Below are positions 15,622 through 24,465 of a stretch of 64,000 bases of DNA, piece by piece (position 1 is the stretch's first letter; the number at the start of each line of letters is the position of its first letter). The translations under genes and the position numbers were made by a program. The notes under the pieces were generated by a model. It had not been told where the DNA came from and did not search any database. It was given only the letters and a program-made list of their open reading frames with translations. The stretch lies in the NCBI GenBank assembly GCA_963832245.1, contig CAWHTG010000001.1, forward strand, positions 1-64,000. Direction: 5' to 3'. The stretch is from JABDBE01 sp963832245. GTDB lineage: Bacteria; Acidobacteriota; Terriglobia; Terriglobales; Acidobacteriaceae.

Positions 15622-17250
15622 CTAGGTTCCCGTTTTTCTGGCTTGCGCCTGTGGTGGTGCGCCTAACGCAGCCGCAACTTGAGCCCCGATCGGCGACCCG
15701 AGCCCCGTGCATGCATCCCACCCAGGACCTGCCGAATAGGCTCCGTTGTTGCCGGAGGTGACGTCGTTGAAATCTCCGGCCGTACTGGCACTCTGGTAAA
15801 GCAGCGGGTTAACAAAGCCCACCGGCTTTCCCACGCTCTCATTGACGAGCGCGATCAGCCCAGCCCAGAGCGGAGCCACGGCACTCGTGCCTCCGATCAC
15901 GTCCGGTTGCCCATCCACGAGAGTCACGTAGCCGGTGGTCGGGTCGGCATCCCCGGAAACGTCGGGAACTCCGCGACCAACATTGTGGTTTGGATTAGCA
16001 GAAGGCGGTACGCCAGCCCCATTCTGATAACTGGGCAACGGGAAGACGTCGCTGATGCCACCCCCTGTTGCGCCTTCGTTGTTGGCTAGTTCGTTCCATA
16101 CAGTTTCGCTGGTGATGCTGTTGCCTGAGGCCACCAGAGTTGTGCCGCCGCAGGCCAGCGCATTAGGACTCGAGGCGGGAAAATCGACGTGATTCAGTCC
16201 GTCGTTTTCGCCGTCGGTAGAACCTCCGTCTCCGGCCGCAACGCAAACCGTTACTCCCATCGCCGCAGCTGCCTGGAATGCCTCGTCCATGGAGGTCATC
16301 GCCTGCCCGGTCCAAGACGATTCGGGACCGCCCCAACTGATTGAAACTACCGACGGATTGTTGGTACTGTCGTGGACTGCCGTCGTAATCGCATTGAGAA
16401 AACCGGCGTCCGTATTGTCGGCAAAATAGACGACGATCTTTGCGCCGGGTGCGATCGAGCCCGAGACTTCAATATCCAACATCACTTCACCATCCGGCCC
16501 GCTCGGCTCTCCGGTGGGATTATTGCTGCCGTTGCCGACTGAAACCGCCGATACGGTCGGCGTCTTCGTCAGGTTGAGCTGATTCCAGTATTTGCTTAGA
16601 TCCGTTGGGTTGTACCCTCCGCCCAACTCTATCAGCGCAATGCATTCTCCGGTTCCATCTACGTTCGTGGGATAGTCATAGAGCGCGGCGACTTGTGGAG
16701 GAGTGTAGGAGACGTTCACGGCATTGGCGCGGGCGCCGGCGCGCTTATGCCGTCGACGAAAATGGGGCTTTGCCTGAGGACGGTTATCCAGACCAAACAC
16801 GCCCTCGATCACATCCTGCAGCTCCACGGGAATGTGAACCGGCCCGGTGCGCCCGCGATAGTTGCCGTTCGGATGCTGGTATTCCTTTAGTTCGACACCG
16901 AATGCCTCGTTCATCGCAGCGACGGTCCCGGAGAGAATCACCGTCCGGCGTGCTGCGCTCTTTTCTTTTACTGTGAGTTTGTGCTCACGGGCAAATGCTT
17001 CGACCCGACTAATGCTGTTGGGGTCGGCCCCGTGCTGTTGCTCGAATTCTTTGCGACTCAAAATGGTGCGTTTGCCAATCGGTTTGGTGAATGTATCAGC
17101 GCTGACAATCGGCTTCTTTCCTGCGCGAGAGCGCAGACGAATGGTCACATCAACGTTTTCATTGGGGTTAGCTGGGCCTATCTCTCGCGCTCCTGGTAGA
17201 GGAGCGCGCTCACTACCGGCAATTGCAAGGGTTTTCTTCGGAGTAGACAT
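15622..17250 (-). CDS. Sedolisin (S53) protease with kumamolisin-type prodomain
   Basis: 542 residues. The pro-kumamolisin activation domain spans about 10-155 (FTKPIGKRTILSRKEFEQQH, GTVAAMNEAFGVEL). The catalytic domain follows with Glu255 and Asp259 in EVMLD, oxyanion-region VVSISWGGPES, and catalytic Ser456 in GGTSAVAP. The calcium-site pattern GDFNDVTSGNNG and ending GWDACTGLGSP are intact. Sedolisins are acid-active serine-carboxyl peptidases, usually secreted and self-cleaved. No classical signal peptide is visible, as in kumamolisin. Start ATG at 17250 with AAGGAGA upstream. A second sedolisin without this prodomain is at 43679. Confidence 0.95.
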   Translation of the reverse strand: MSTPKKTLAIAGSERAPLPGAREIGPANPNENVDVTIRLRSRAGKKPIVSADTFTKPIGKRTILSRKEFEQQHGADPNSISRVEAFAREHKLTVKEKSAARRTVILSGTVAAMNEAFGVELKEYQHPNGNYRGRTGPVHIPVELQDVIEGVFGLDNRPQAKPHFRRRHKRAGARANAVNVSYTPPQVAALYDYPTNVDGTGECIALIELGGGYNPTDLSKYWNQLNLTKTPTVSAVSVGNGSNNPTGEPSGPDGEVMLDIEVSGSIAPGAKIVVYFADNTDAGFLNAITTAVHDSTNNPSVVSISWGGPESSWTGQAMTSMDEAFQAAAAMGVTVCVAAGDGGSTDGENDGLNHVDFPASSPNALACGGTTLVASGNSITSETVWNELANNEGATGGGISDVFPLPSYQNGAGVPPSANPNHNVGRGVPDVSGDADPTTGYVTLVDGQPDVIGGTSAVAPLWAGLIALVNESVGKPVGFVNPLLYQSASTAGDFNDVTSGNNGAYSAGPGWDACTGLGSPIGAQVAAALGAPPQAQARKTGT

Positions 17251-17470
17251 AGATCTCCTTTCTATTGGACCTGGCTAATAGTGAAGAAAAGCAGGGTAGC
17301 GTTACAGCGGAGCCCGCGTGCGCGGAACTCCACCCAGGAAGGGAGCCGAGCTCTCTGCCATCCTACGAATCAGTGCTGGCCCGTTTAGATGGCTGAGACG
17401 TTAGCAGCAGATTGGCGGGAAAGCAAGCGGTTTTTTGGCGCCTGTCACGACAAATGACAGCGTATTCCCA

Positions 17471-17512
17471 TGTTGGGTTGCCGCGCCAACTGGATCGAAG
17501 TTCAACCCAACA
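17471..17512. repeat. Perfect inverted repeat at the hutI 3' end
   Basis: Arms TGTTGGGTTG (17471-17480) and CAACCCAACA (17503-17512) around a 22-base loop, overlapping the last hutI codons and stop. No T-run, so a terminator role is uncertain. The rest of 17251-17470 shows nothing supportable. Confidence 0.5.
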
Positions 17513-18881
17513 CTGCAGATCCCGCCGACGCAATCAGCGTCCCATTTAAAACCGTGAATGCGCAACGGTTGGATGCGAACCAGTAGGGAATTTCGCGATA
17601 GTCGTCGGCCTCAAACACTGCCAGGTCCGCATCCTTGCCAGGCTCAATCGAGCCTTTTCGGTCATTGAGTCGCAATGCCCACGCGCCGTTAATGGTCGCA
17701 GCGGAAATCGCTTCAGCCGGCGACATTTTCATATGCGTGCAGGCCAGCGACAGTACGAACGGCATGCTGGGCGTAGGCGACGAACCGGGGTTGTAATCCG
17801 TGGCCAACGCGACCGGCACACCCGCGTCGATCAATTTTCGCGCCGGAGGGAACTTCTCCAGGCCGAGAAAGTAATTCGCTCCCGGCAGCAGGGTTGCGAT
17901 GGTTTCGCGCTGTGCCATTTCACGGATGTCGGCGTCGCTAACACAATCCAGGTGGTCAAACGATGCCGGGTTGTGGCGCAAAAGCGACTGCAAGGAAGTC
18001 TCGCCGAGTTGACACACGTGTGCTCGCAACCCCATGCCATGCTTTTTCGCAGCCTCAAAGATTCTTGCCGTGTTCTCGGCGCTGAATGCTCCCCGCTCAG
18101 TAAACACATCCACAAATTGGGCAAGCTTTCGCCTTGCCGCCTGGGGGATCATCTTTTCGCAGACTTCGTTCACGTACTCATCCGATTTTCCTTGGAACTC
18201 TCTAGGAACCACGTGGGCACCGAGAAGCGTAGCTACAACTGTGCCCGGCCAGCGAGCGGCTGCCTCTCGAATCGCTTCCAAAGATTTGAGTTCGGACTCT
18301 ACGCTCAGGCCGTAACCTGACTTAGCCTCAACCGTCGTCGTTCCTTGTTCGGTCATTTCACGCAACGCCTGCAGCACCTTCTCGGCTAGCTGGCTCTTCC
18401 CTGCCCTGCGCACGCCGTCCACGCTCGAGCGGATGCCACCGCCCGCGTCCGCAATTTCCTCATAAGTCCCACCTGCAATGCGCTTCTCGAAATCTACCAA
18501 GCGCGGCGCGACGAATACCGGATGGGTGTGGGAATCGACAAATCCCGGCAAAACCACTAGACGTTCGCAATCGATCTCGGTGACTGTCTTACGATTTTGC
18601 CGAAGCCAGGGATCGCGCAGCGCATCTTTGCTCTTGCCCACGGAAACAATCTTTCCTCCTAGACACAGCACCGCAGCGTCCTCGATCACGCCCAGTTCGG
18701 TGAGTCGAGGCCCACGGCGTGGGCCTGCTTTGTCCGCAGAAGATGGTACCGTGAGAAGTTGGCCAATGTTGATCAGCAGCAGGGCTGGTGCTTGCAGGCG
18801 TGATTTTCTGGAGTGGGTCAAGGTAGTCAAATCCACCGAGGTTTGCTCGGCCGGACGGGCGAGGCGCCCGTCCCCACACAA
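17502..18881 (-). CDS. hutI: Imidazolonepropionase
   Basis: 459 residues as an open frame; the enzyme is usually about 400-420. It hydrolyses 4-imidazolone-5-propanoate to N-formimino-L-glutamate, the third step of histidine degradation, in the cytoplasm. Metal and active-site motifs are present: VDSHTHPVFV, VEAKSGYGL, GAHVVPREF, RAHVCQLG, FDHLD and LATDYNPGSSP. The start is unclear. The frame opens with TTG at 18881, but its first residues (MCGDGRLARPAEQ) are encoded by a palindromic repeat at 18853-18873 and the domain begins only near residue 34 (LLLINIGQLL). GTG at 18836 is a possible real start. It directly follows hutU. Confidence 0.93.
   Translation of the reverse strand: MCGDGRLARPAEQTSVDLTTLTHSRKSRLQAPALLLINIGQLLTVPSSADKAGPRRGPRLTELGVIEDAAVLCLGGKIVSVGKSKDALRDPWLRQNRKTVTEIDCERLVVLPGFVDSHTHPVFVAPRLVDFEKRIAGGTYEEIADAGGGIRSSVDGVRRAGKSQLAEKVLQALREMTEQGTTTVEAKSGYGLSVESELKSLEAIREAAARWPGTVVATLLGAHVVPREFQGKSDEYVNEVCEKMIPQAARRKLAQFVDVFTERGAFSAENTARIFEAAKKHGMGLRAHVCQLGETSLQSLLRHNPASFDHLDCVSDADIREMAQRETIATLLPGANYFLGLEKFPPARKLIDAGVPVALATDYNPGSSPTPSMPFVLSLACTHMKMSPAEAISAATINGAWALRLNDRKGSIEPGKDADLAVFEADDYREIPYWFASNRCAFTVLNGTLIASAGSAVLG
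18853..18873. repeat. REP-like palindrome at the hutU/hutI junction
   Basis: The 21-base sequence begins GGACGGGCGA and ends GCGCCCGTCC, a hairpin. A near-identical copy is at 42178-42198, and related longer palindromes are at 20679, 31076 and 59636. It falls inside the open frame of hutI just after the hutU stop. Confidence 0.7.
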
Positions 18882-20573
18882 TCATTGCCGGGTCTGGCTC
18901 TCCATTGGCACTTTTACAGTCTTCGCTTTTGCAAATTCTTTTGCCTGGTCGTATCCCGCGTCGACGTGCCGGATTATGCCCATGCCAGGATCGGTGGTTA
19001 GCACGCGCTCGATTCGCTTGGCCATCGCCTCAGTTCCATCTGCCACCGTTACTTGCCCGGCGTGCAGCGAGTAGCCGATGCCTACGCCGCCGCCGTTGTG
19101 GATTGAAACCCACGAAGCTCCGGCCGCGGTATTCAGCAAAGCATTGAGCAGCGGCCAATCGGCTACGGCGTCGCTGCCGTCTTTCATGCTTTCGGTCTCG
19201 CGGAAGGGCGACGCGACCGAGCCGCAATCCAGATGATCGCGGCCAATCACGATTGGCGCCTTGATCTTGCCTCTCTTCACCAGATCATTCATCGCCAGCC
19301 CGAACTGGGCGCGCTCGCCGTATCCCAGCCAGCAGATGCGCGCCGGCAACCCTTGAAACTTGATGCGCGTGCGGGCCAGATCAATCCAGCGGCGCAGAAT
19401 GCGGTTCTCCGGGAACAACTCCAGCACTAGATCGTCAGTGACGTGGATATCCGAAGGTTCGCCCGACAGCGCAACCCAGCGGAACGGGCCGCGGCCTTCG
19501 CAGAACAGCGGACGAATGTACGCGGGCACGAATCCGGGGAAGTCGTACGCGTTTTTCACTCCGCGCTGGAAAGCGAAGGTGCGAATGTTATTCCCGTAGT
19601 CGAACGTTACCGCGCCCATCTTCTGCAGGCGCAGCATTCCTTCTACGTGCCGCGCCATCGCGTCGAGCGACCGCTCCTGGTAACTCTGCGGATCGCGCTG
19701 GCGCAGTTCCAGCGCGGCCTCCAGCGTCATACCGTTGGGTACGTAGCCGTTCAGCGGATCGTGCGCCGACGTCTGATCGGTGAGGATGTCCGGCACCACG
19801 CCGCGCTCGGCTAGTTCGGGAATCACGTCGGCGGAGTTCCCTACCAAGCCGACCGAGACGTTTTCTTTTTTGCGGACGGCGTTTTTCAGGATGCGCAGGG
19901 CTTCATCAAGAGTCGTGACCATGAAATCGCAGTAGCCGGTTTTGAGGCGTTTCTTGATGCGCACAGGGTCGACATCAATGCCCAGAAACGCCGCGCCGGT
20001 CATGGTCGCTGCCAGCGGCTGCGCTCCGCCCATGCCCCCCATGCCGCCGCTCACAATCAGCTTGCCGGCGAGGTCTCCGCCGAAATGTTTTTCTCCGGCT
20101 GCGGAAAACGTCTCGAATGTGCCTTGGACAATTCCTTGGGAACCGATGTAGATCCAGGAGCCTGCGGTCATCTGTCCGTACATCATCAAGCCCGCGCGTT
20201 CCAGTTCGTTGAACTTTTCCCAGTTCGACCAATGTCCAACCAGGTTCGAGTTCGCGATCAGCACTCGTGGAGCGTACTCGTGGGTCTTGAACACGCCCAC
20301 TGGCTTGCCTGATTGCACCAGCAGAGTCTCGTCGTTCTCCAAGGCCTTCAACGATGCGACGATTGCGTGGTAGGCTTCCCAACTGCGCGCTGCGCGGCCG
20401 GTTCCGCCGTAGACGACGAGATCACGCGGGCGCTCGGCGACCTCTTCATCCAAGTTGTTCATCAGCATGCGCATGGCGGCTTCCTGCTGCCAGCCTTTGC
20501 AGGAAATCGTGCTGCCTCGAGGCGCACGAATCGGGGTGTAAGTGGAAAGCGTGATTTCGGTTTCAACCGGCAT
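18882..20573 (-). CDS. hutU: Urocanate hydratase
   Basis: 563 residues, the normal family length. It converts urocanate to 4-imidazolone-5-propanoate using tightly bound NAD+ as electrophile. Visible landmarks: GGTGRAARSWEAYHAI, NLVGHWSNWEKF, the Gly-rich NAD site VSGGMGGMGGAQPLA, DQTSAHDPLNGYVP, FVPAYIRPLFCEG, the ARICWLGYGERAQFG segment with the conserved Cys, GRDHLDCGSVASPFRET, and HNGGGVGIGYSLHAG. The hutI frame begins immediately downstream, so the two form an operon. hutH (histidine ammonia-lyase) is not in the window. No clear ribosome site is seen before ATG 20573. Confidence 0.97.
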   Translation of the reverse strand: MPVETEITLSTYTPIRAPRGSTISCKGWQQEAAMRMLMNNLDEEVAERPRDLVVYGGTGRAARSWEAYHAIVASLKALENDETLLVQSGKPVGVFKTHEYAPRVLIANSNLVGHWSNWEKFNELERAGLMMYGQMTAGSWIYIGSQGIVQGTFETFSAAGEKHFGGDLAGKLIVSGGMGGMGGAQPLAATMTGAAFLGIDVDPVRIKKRLKTGYCDFMVTTLDEALRILKNAVRKKENVSVGLVGNSADVIPELAERGVVPDILTDQTSAHDPLNGYVPNGMTLEAALELRQRDPQSYQERSLDAMARHVEGMLRLQKMGAVTFDYGNNIRTFAFQRGVKNAYDFPGFVPAYIRPLFCEGRGPFRWVALSGEPSDIHVTDDLVLELFPENRILRRWIDLARTRIKFQGLPARICWLGYGERAQFGLAMNDLVKRGKIKAPIVIGRDHLDCGSVASPFRETESMKDGSDAVADWPLLNALLNTAAGASWVSIHNGGGVGIGYSLHAGQVTVADGTEAMAKRIERVLTTDPGMGIIRHVDAGYDQAKEFAKAKTVKVPMESQTRQ

Positions 20574-20678
20574 GATTCGATGTTAGTGCTTTGAAGGCCA
20601 GTCTTCAAATCCGATCATGCTCTCACAGGCGTCAACGCTGCCTTAGGTCATTGTTGCTTGCTCCTTTACTGCGGGCTT

Positions 20679-20706
20679 GCACGGGGGTGGACGCCCGCGC
20701 CTACAC
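20679..20706. repeat. REP-like palindrome (28 bp)
   Basis: GCACGGGGGTGGACGCCCGC followed by GCCTACAC. Same family as 31076-31103 and, in opposite orientation, 59636-59662. Located just past the stop of the minus-strand gene at 20711. Confidence 0.7.
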
Positions 20707-20710
20707 GGGC

Positions 20711-21544
20711 TTAATCGCTTTTGCGCAGTGGGGATTCTTTGTTCTGAGCGCTGAGGCCGGCGAACTCGAAGACAGTGCGGAGGTCGCGCCAGTTGCCGCG
20801 CTCGGCGCCGGCGATTGCGGCTTGCACTCGCTTGAGTTCTTTCTCTTCCCGGGTCTCACGCTCGGGGTTCTTTCGCTCCTTCGGAGCTGGGTCGATTTCT
20901 GGCGTTGACCCACAGCTTGCGCTGTGGGCTGCATTCTTTCGCCGCTGGGCGGCTGGTTCTGCGGTGGTGGCTGCCGAGGCATTCTGCTGCGATGCGGCTG
21001 TCATGGGTTGTGCTTCGCGCTCGACTACGGTCGTTACCTTGGCCTCGCGGACAGGAATGTCCGCGCTACACTCGCTTTGGTGCTTTGTGCCTTTCTCGCG
21101 GGCGCGGGCGTCCGCGCCACACCGGCTCAGCGGGGGGCCGAGCTCGGGATGTTCTATCAGATATTGGCGGGCGTAGTCGGGGACTTGGCGCACCATTTCT
21201 TGCTCCCAGGATCGATAGTGACATTGGTCGAAGCGGACATTTTTGGCGTTGCGGGCGGCGATGCGCAGGGCTTGAATGATGAGCCGGGCGCGGGTGGGTT
21301 CGAGCGTGCCTTTTACCAGGCCGTCGACTACGTGCATGATCGAGAGCTGGATGGCTTCGCAATCTTCGAGCAGGGCCATGGAGTGGAGTTGCATGTCGAC
21401 GCGTTGCTGCACGCCTTTGATGACGCGGGTGTGGAAGTAGCAGAAGAATTCGCCGCGCAGGGCGGGGGAGCCGCATTGCTGTCCGGTGACTTTGATGTGA
21501 GTGCACTTACGAACATTTGGATGTGCAGGTAGAGGTTGGGTCAT
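20711..21544 (-). CDS. Acidobacteria-type protein with Cys/His N-terminal motif; repeat elements in its coding region
   Basis: 277 residues, cytoplasmic. The N-terminal third looks like a small metal-binding domain (CTHIKVTGQQCGSPALRGEF, FCYFHTR: C-x7-C...C-x3-H). Helices follow (ALLEDCEAIQLSIMHVVDGL, then RLIIQALRIAARNAKNV). Proteins of this make-up recur in acidobacterial genomes as far as I know; function unknown. From about residue 138 on, the protein is low-complexity and includes stretches encoded by dispersed repeats: CGADARAREKGTKH and RRKNAAHSASCGSTPE (the 75-bp element at 20871-20945). The ATG at 21544 follows CAGGAG. No transposase is near. Confidence 0.75.
   Translation of the reverse strand: MTQPLPAHPNVRKCTHIKVTGQQCGSPALRGEFFCYFHTRVIKGVQQRVDMQLHSMALLEDCEAIQLSIMHVVDGLVKGTLEPTRARLIIQALRIAARNAKNVRFDQCHYRSWEQEMVRQVPDYARQYLIEHPELGPPLSRCGADARAREKGTKHQSECSADIPVREAKVTTVVEREAQPMTAASQQNASAATTAEPAAQRRKNAAHSASCGSTPEIDPAPKERKNPERETREEKELKRVQAAIAGAERGNWRDLRTVFEFAGLSAQNKESPLRKSD
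20871..20945 (-). repeat. CCCACGGC-type palindromic element inside a coding region
   Basis: Runs from TTTCGCTCCTTCGGAGCTGG to GCATTCTTTCGCCGC and holds the palindrome CCCACAGCTTGCGCTGTGGG. Related elements are at 57231-57303 and 61331-61440. Here it is read in frame by the gene at 20711 and contributes about 25 residues. Strand assignment is only relative to that gene. Confidence 0.75.
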
Positions 21545-22235
21545 GAACTACTCCTGAAAAAAATCGCGTTTTCCGCGTAAATCTATGAATTGATTGAGGC
21601 GGGTGGAAAGGGTACCCGCCAGATCTATGAAAAAGAAGGGGTTGCGGGCAAAATCTTGGGAACAAAGGAGTTGCGCCGATGAGGACTGGAGGCGGGGATT
21701 TGCCGGGGTGGCTGGGAGCATTATCGATCTTTCTTCGTGAGATATACATATAGTATTACTTATATCTTAAAGTGAAGTCAAGAAAATAACGAGGAAAGTT
21801 GGAGCGGAGTTCCAAAATGGGAATGGGTGATTGGGGAACCGACAGGAGAGGCTTTCGGTTAAGGTTCCGGTCAATGAGTGAAATAGGGATTTATCGCCAA
21901 CTATTTTTTTCGATTCGAGAAGTGGGGCCGCGCTCATGTGCTCCAACACTGTTTTCCGACGACCAGCATCTTGCCTGTTCTTAATGACTTACAAACTGAC
22001 GGAGAAATCATCTGCGGTTCACCTAGAACTCACTTGTTTTCTATTGCTTGTTACCCGCAATGAGAGTAAAGTTCGCCCCGACCTCAGCGGGCGTTCACAC
22101 GCGCCCTGCTTTTTCTCGTGAACCTGCGTGCGGCGCTCGACGCGTGAAACGAACTTGGCGTCCCCGACACTATGCACACGCAAGTAGACGGGTGCATCAT
22201 GACACCAAGTTAACTGATCCAAAAGGAGGATATAT
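21545..22235. other. 691-base gene-free region, partly AT-rich
   Basis: AT-rich around 21735-21800 (TATACATATAGTATTACTTA), which could hold promoters for the divergent genes on either side. It contains one copy of a dispersed motif at 21869-21902. A strong ribosome site (AAAAGGAGG) sits at its right end before the gene at 22236. Short frames in it look non-coding. Confidence 0.5.
21869..21902 (+). repeat. Dispersed motif 2, copy 1
   Basis: GGTCAATGAGTGAAATAGGG followed by ATTTATCGCCAACT. Similar sequences occur at 24331-24360 and 25977-26010 in the same orientation, always between genes. Confidence 0.6.
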
Positions 22236-23354
22236 ATGTTTCGCATCAGCGTTTGGGCAGGTGTGTTTCTTCTCCTCGCTTGCTTTGTTTTACCGATGAC
22301 AGCTCAGCAAGCGGCTTCAAGCAGCTCTGTGGTTCCGGGAACCATCACCGGCAGCGGTACTGCCGACTTCATTCCGCGCTTTACAGGTACCACCACCATC
22401 GGAAACTCGAACATCTTTGAAACCATAGGGGGCAATGTGGGTGTCGCCACAACTACTCCCGGTGCCAAACTGGACGTCAACGGCACAGGCGACTTTCGCG
22501 ACACGTTGACCTTGTTTCCCAAGAGCACGCATCTGGCGTTGTCGGTCCACGGCACCGCATTTGCAGTCAGCCATACGGGTTTAGTGACGTTCGTTTCGGG
22601 CCAGACCTTTCCTGGCACCGGCACCGTAACGAGCGTCGGCCTGTCCGCCCCAGCGAGTGACTTTACAGTCAGCGGCTCACCAGTTACGCATTCAGGCACG
22701 CTGGGGTTAGCCTGGACGGTTGCTCCTACCAGCACCGATACCGCAAATGCCATTGTCAAGCGAGACGGCTCTGGAAACTTCAGCGCGGGGGCGATTACGG
22801 CAGGAAGCCTGGGCGTCACCGGTAATATAAGCACAGGAAGCGGTGTGACCTTTCCTGATGGAACGACGCAGCAGACTGCGGCGCTTTTTGAGAGTGTCGC
22901 CAACACGGGGTTTATTTTTCCCGGATCAGGGGTAACCAACATGCTTCAGTTGAGCATCACTGTACCGGCGAGCGGCTTCTTGTCCGCGTCGGCTAGTGGC
23001 TATTGCAACGTCAATACGGGGAACTCGGGAGTGCAGTGGGCTTATGTTATCGGTCAGTCCGCGAGCGAAGGATGGTCCTTTCCAGAACCGCTTGTATTTC
23101 TTCCCAGCGGCAGCAATCTAGCACAGTTTCCTATATCCGGTGAGCGCGTGTTTAGCGTGTCGTCTGGAACCAACACGATATTTCTGAACGTCGACAACCT
23201 AATCGGCACACCGCTGAGCTCGTGCGGCGGGCAGTTGACAGCGATCTTTACTCCCGCCCAGCTCCCGGCCGCCCGACGGGCCCGTCACGCTCAAGCAAAA
23301 GGGCGTCGTGCCGTCGCCAATAGCGCCCAAGGTGTGGTGGGAACTCCGGAATAG
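22236..23354 (+). CDS. Secreted beta-rich, tail-fibre-like protein
   Basis: 372 residues with a signal peptide (VFLLLACFVLPMTAQQ). The mature part is rich in Gly/Ser/Thr/Val and resembles phage tail-fibre head regions: GTGTADFIPRF-like segment GSGTADFIPRFTGTTTIGNS, NVGVATTTPGAKLDVNGTGD, then TVTSVGLSAPASDFTVSGSP, ITAGSLGVTGNIS, and FPDGTTQQTAA. The C-terminal third may be a separate jelly-roll-like domain. No phage genes are near, so this is probably an exported surface protein that uses the trimeric fibre architecture (inference). The C-terminus (ARRARHAQAKGRRAVA) is basic and low-complexity. The ribosome site AAAAGGAGG is very strong. Confidence 0.75.
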   Translation: MFRISVWAGVFLLLACFVLPMTAQQAASSSSVVPGTITGSGTADFIPRFTGTTTIGNSNIFETIGGNVGVATTTPGAKLDVNGTGDFRDTLTLFPKSTHLALSVHGTAFAVSHTGLVTFVSGQTFPGTGTVTSVGLSAPASDFTVSGSPVTHSGTLGLAWTVAPTSTDTANAIVKRDGSGNFSAGAITAGSLGVTGNISTGSGVTFPDGTTQQTAALFESVANTGFIFPGSGVTNMLQLSITVPASGFLSASASGYCNVNTGNSGVQWAYVIGQSASEGWSFPEPLVFLPSGSNLAQFPISGERVFSVSSGTNTIFLNVDNLIGTPLSSCGGQLTAIFTPAQLPAARRARHAQAKGRRAVANSAQGVVGTPE

Positions 23355-23367
23355 AGCTTCTTCCCAC

Positions 23368-23550
23368 GTGTGAACGACTCGTTCAGCGTAACGAGCAATG
23401 AGTGGACGACCCTGCTCTCTAAGCCGCAGGGCAGCCATCTGGGCCGGAGGTGCTGTCGCCAACTGGCAACTCTACTGGTCCGGCGGTGGCAGCGACAGCG
23501 TGCCGTTCCAGGGATCGGTCTACAACAATGTGCAGATTTATCAGCCGTAA
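23368..23550 (+). pseudogene. Possible frameshifted 3' end of a secreted-protein gene
   Basis: One frame reads VNDSFSVTSNEWTTLLSKPQ and another continues GGAVANWQLYWSGGGSDSVP, FQGSVYNNVQIYQP and a stop at 23550. Both read like parts of one exported beta-rich domain split by a frameshift. No start or upstream coding is found. It directly follows the tail-fibre-like gene. I cannot name a family. Confidence 0.35.
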
Positions 23551-23617
23551 GCGTTGGTAAGGATGGGGCCATTCTCCCCGCGAGAGGCGGCGAGGGTGGT
23601 CTCATCTTTTGGGTTGC

Positions 23618-23643
23618 TTGGGCAGTGCTTAAGCGCTGCCCAA
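23618..23643. repeat. 26-bp near-perfect palindrome
   Basis: TTGGGCAGTGCTT meets AAGCGCTGCCCAA with one mismatch and no spacer. It could fold as a hairpin. It lies in the gap 23551-23877, which has no other gene. Confidence 0.6.
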
Positions 23644-23677
23644 TCTCCGCCGCAGCAAGAGGTTCGAACTCAACTTC

Positions 23678-23696
23678 TGTAAACAGGCGATTACAC
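23678..23696 (+). repeat. Dispersed motif 1, copy 1
   Basis: TGTAAACAGGCGATTACAC. Close relatives at 25936-25956 and 26515-26536 share AAC(A/G)GGCGGTTACAC. All are intergenic and in the same orientation. Confidence 0.55.
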
Positions 23697-23877
23697 GTTT
23701 TGAGAATTGGCGGGGGTGCTTTGGGTTACAAGCGGGGGTAGTATAAGGTCGTCGCTGCAACTTGCATTTAGGTTGTTCGGTGTATGGAGGCGGGAACGAA
23801 AGATCGTCGGTTTTCGAGTTATTAGAGGGGCACACATCGGGGCGATTGTTTACGATTCGACACCGGACATCCAGCTT

Positions 23878-24159
23878 TCACGCTGCAGTTCGATCTGTAT
23901 CTTTCACACTGTTGACTGCATACGATAAGGAGTGAGTGCATGCGCGGAGCAGCCGGTGAACTCCCATCCTGCGACGCAGCCAGCGCGCGACGACGGTGTC
24001 CGCCATTACCTGGGAGGTAAGTTGCTGGGGCGTGAGGCGCTGCCAGGGCTTTTCGTTGTCGGCTTCCAGAGTACGGGTCTCCACACAGTCGTTTTCGATT
24101 CGGTAGTCAACCACGGGAGAACCATCACCCAGATCAATACGCAGCTTGTTGCATGCCAT
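23878..24159 (-). CDS. Small hypothetical protein
   Basis: 93 residues, cytoplasmic. Codon choice and composition look like real coding: LRIDLGDGSPVVDYRIENDC, then TRTLEADNEKPWQRLTPQQL, TSQVMADTVVARWLRRRMGV, HRLLRAC. The helix LTPQQLTSQVMADTVVARWL with a Trp/Arg-rich end suggests a small folded domain. The family is not recognised. AAAGGTG lies upstream of the ATG. The last 15 or so residues may be read-through past the original end. Confidence 0.6.
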   Translation of the reverse strand: MACNKLRIDLGDGSPVVDYRIENDCVETRTLEADNEKPWQRLTPQQLTSQVMADTVVARWLRRRMGVHRLLRACTHSLSYAVNSVKDTDRTAA

Positions 24160-24330
24160 GATGCACCTTTCGGGCGACTACACCAGCCCCCTATCGGCAC
24201 ATTGTGACCTTCTGGCCTGCCAATGTTCGATACCAGAAACACCGTAGTCCTGGAAGTGAGAAGCTGTAATCTTAAGCCTTGGCACAAGTTAAAGACGCGC
24301 GATCATCCCCACGCCCACCGAGAATAGCCG

Positions 24331-24360
24331 GGTCAATAAGTGAAATCGCGATTTAACAAC
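24331..24360 (+). repeat. Dispersed motif 2, copy 2
   Basis: GGTCAATAAGTGAAATCGCG followed by ATTTAACAAC, in the 306-base gap between the small hypothetical gene and the TPR-like gene. Related to 21869-21902 and 25977-26010. Nothing else is seen in this gap. Confidence 0.5.
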
Positions 24361-24465
24361 AGTTAGCAAAAAAGCGCAAAGAGAGAAAGCAACCACCATT
24401 AATACCTGAGCTGGTTTCCTGCGAGCGGCTTTGGCGGTCCTTAATCCATATTCCAGCGCCGCGTC

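Noticed and set aside
23939..24019. 26-codon plus-strand ORF with AAGGAG upstream
   Set aside because: It lies antisense to a better-supported minus-strand gene and the ribosome site could be chance.
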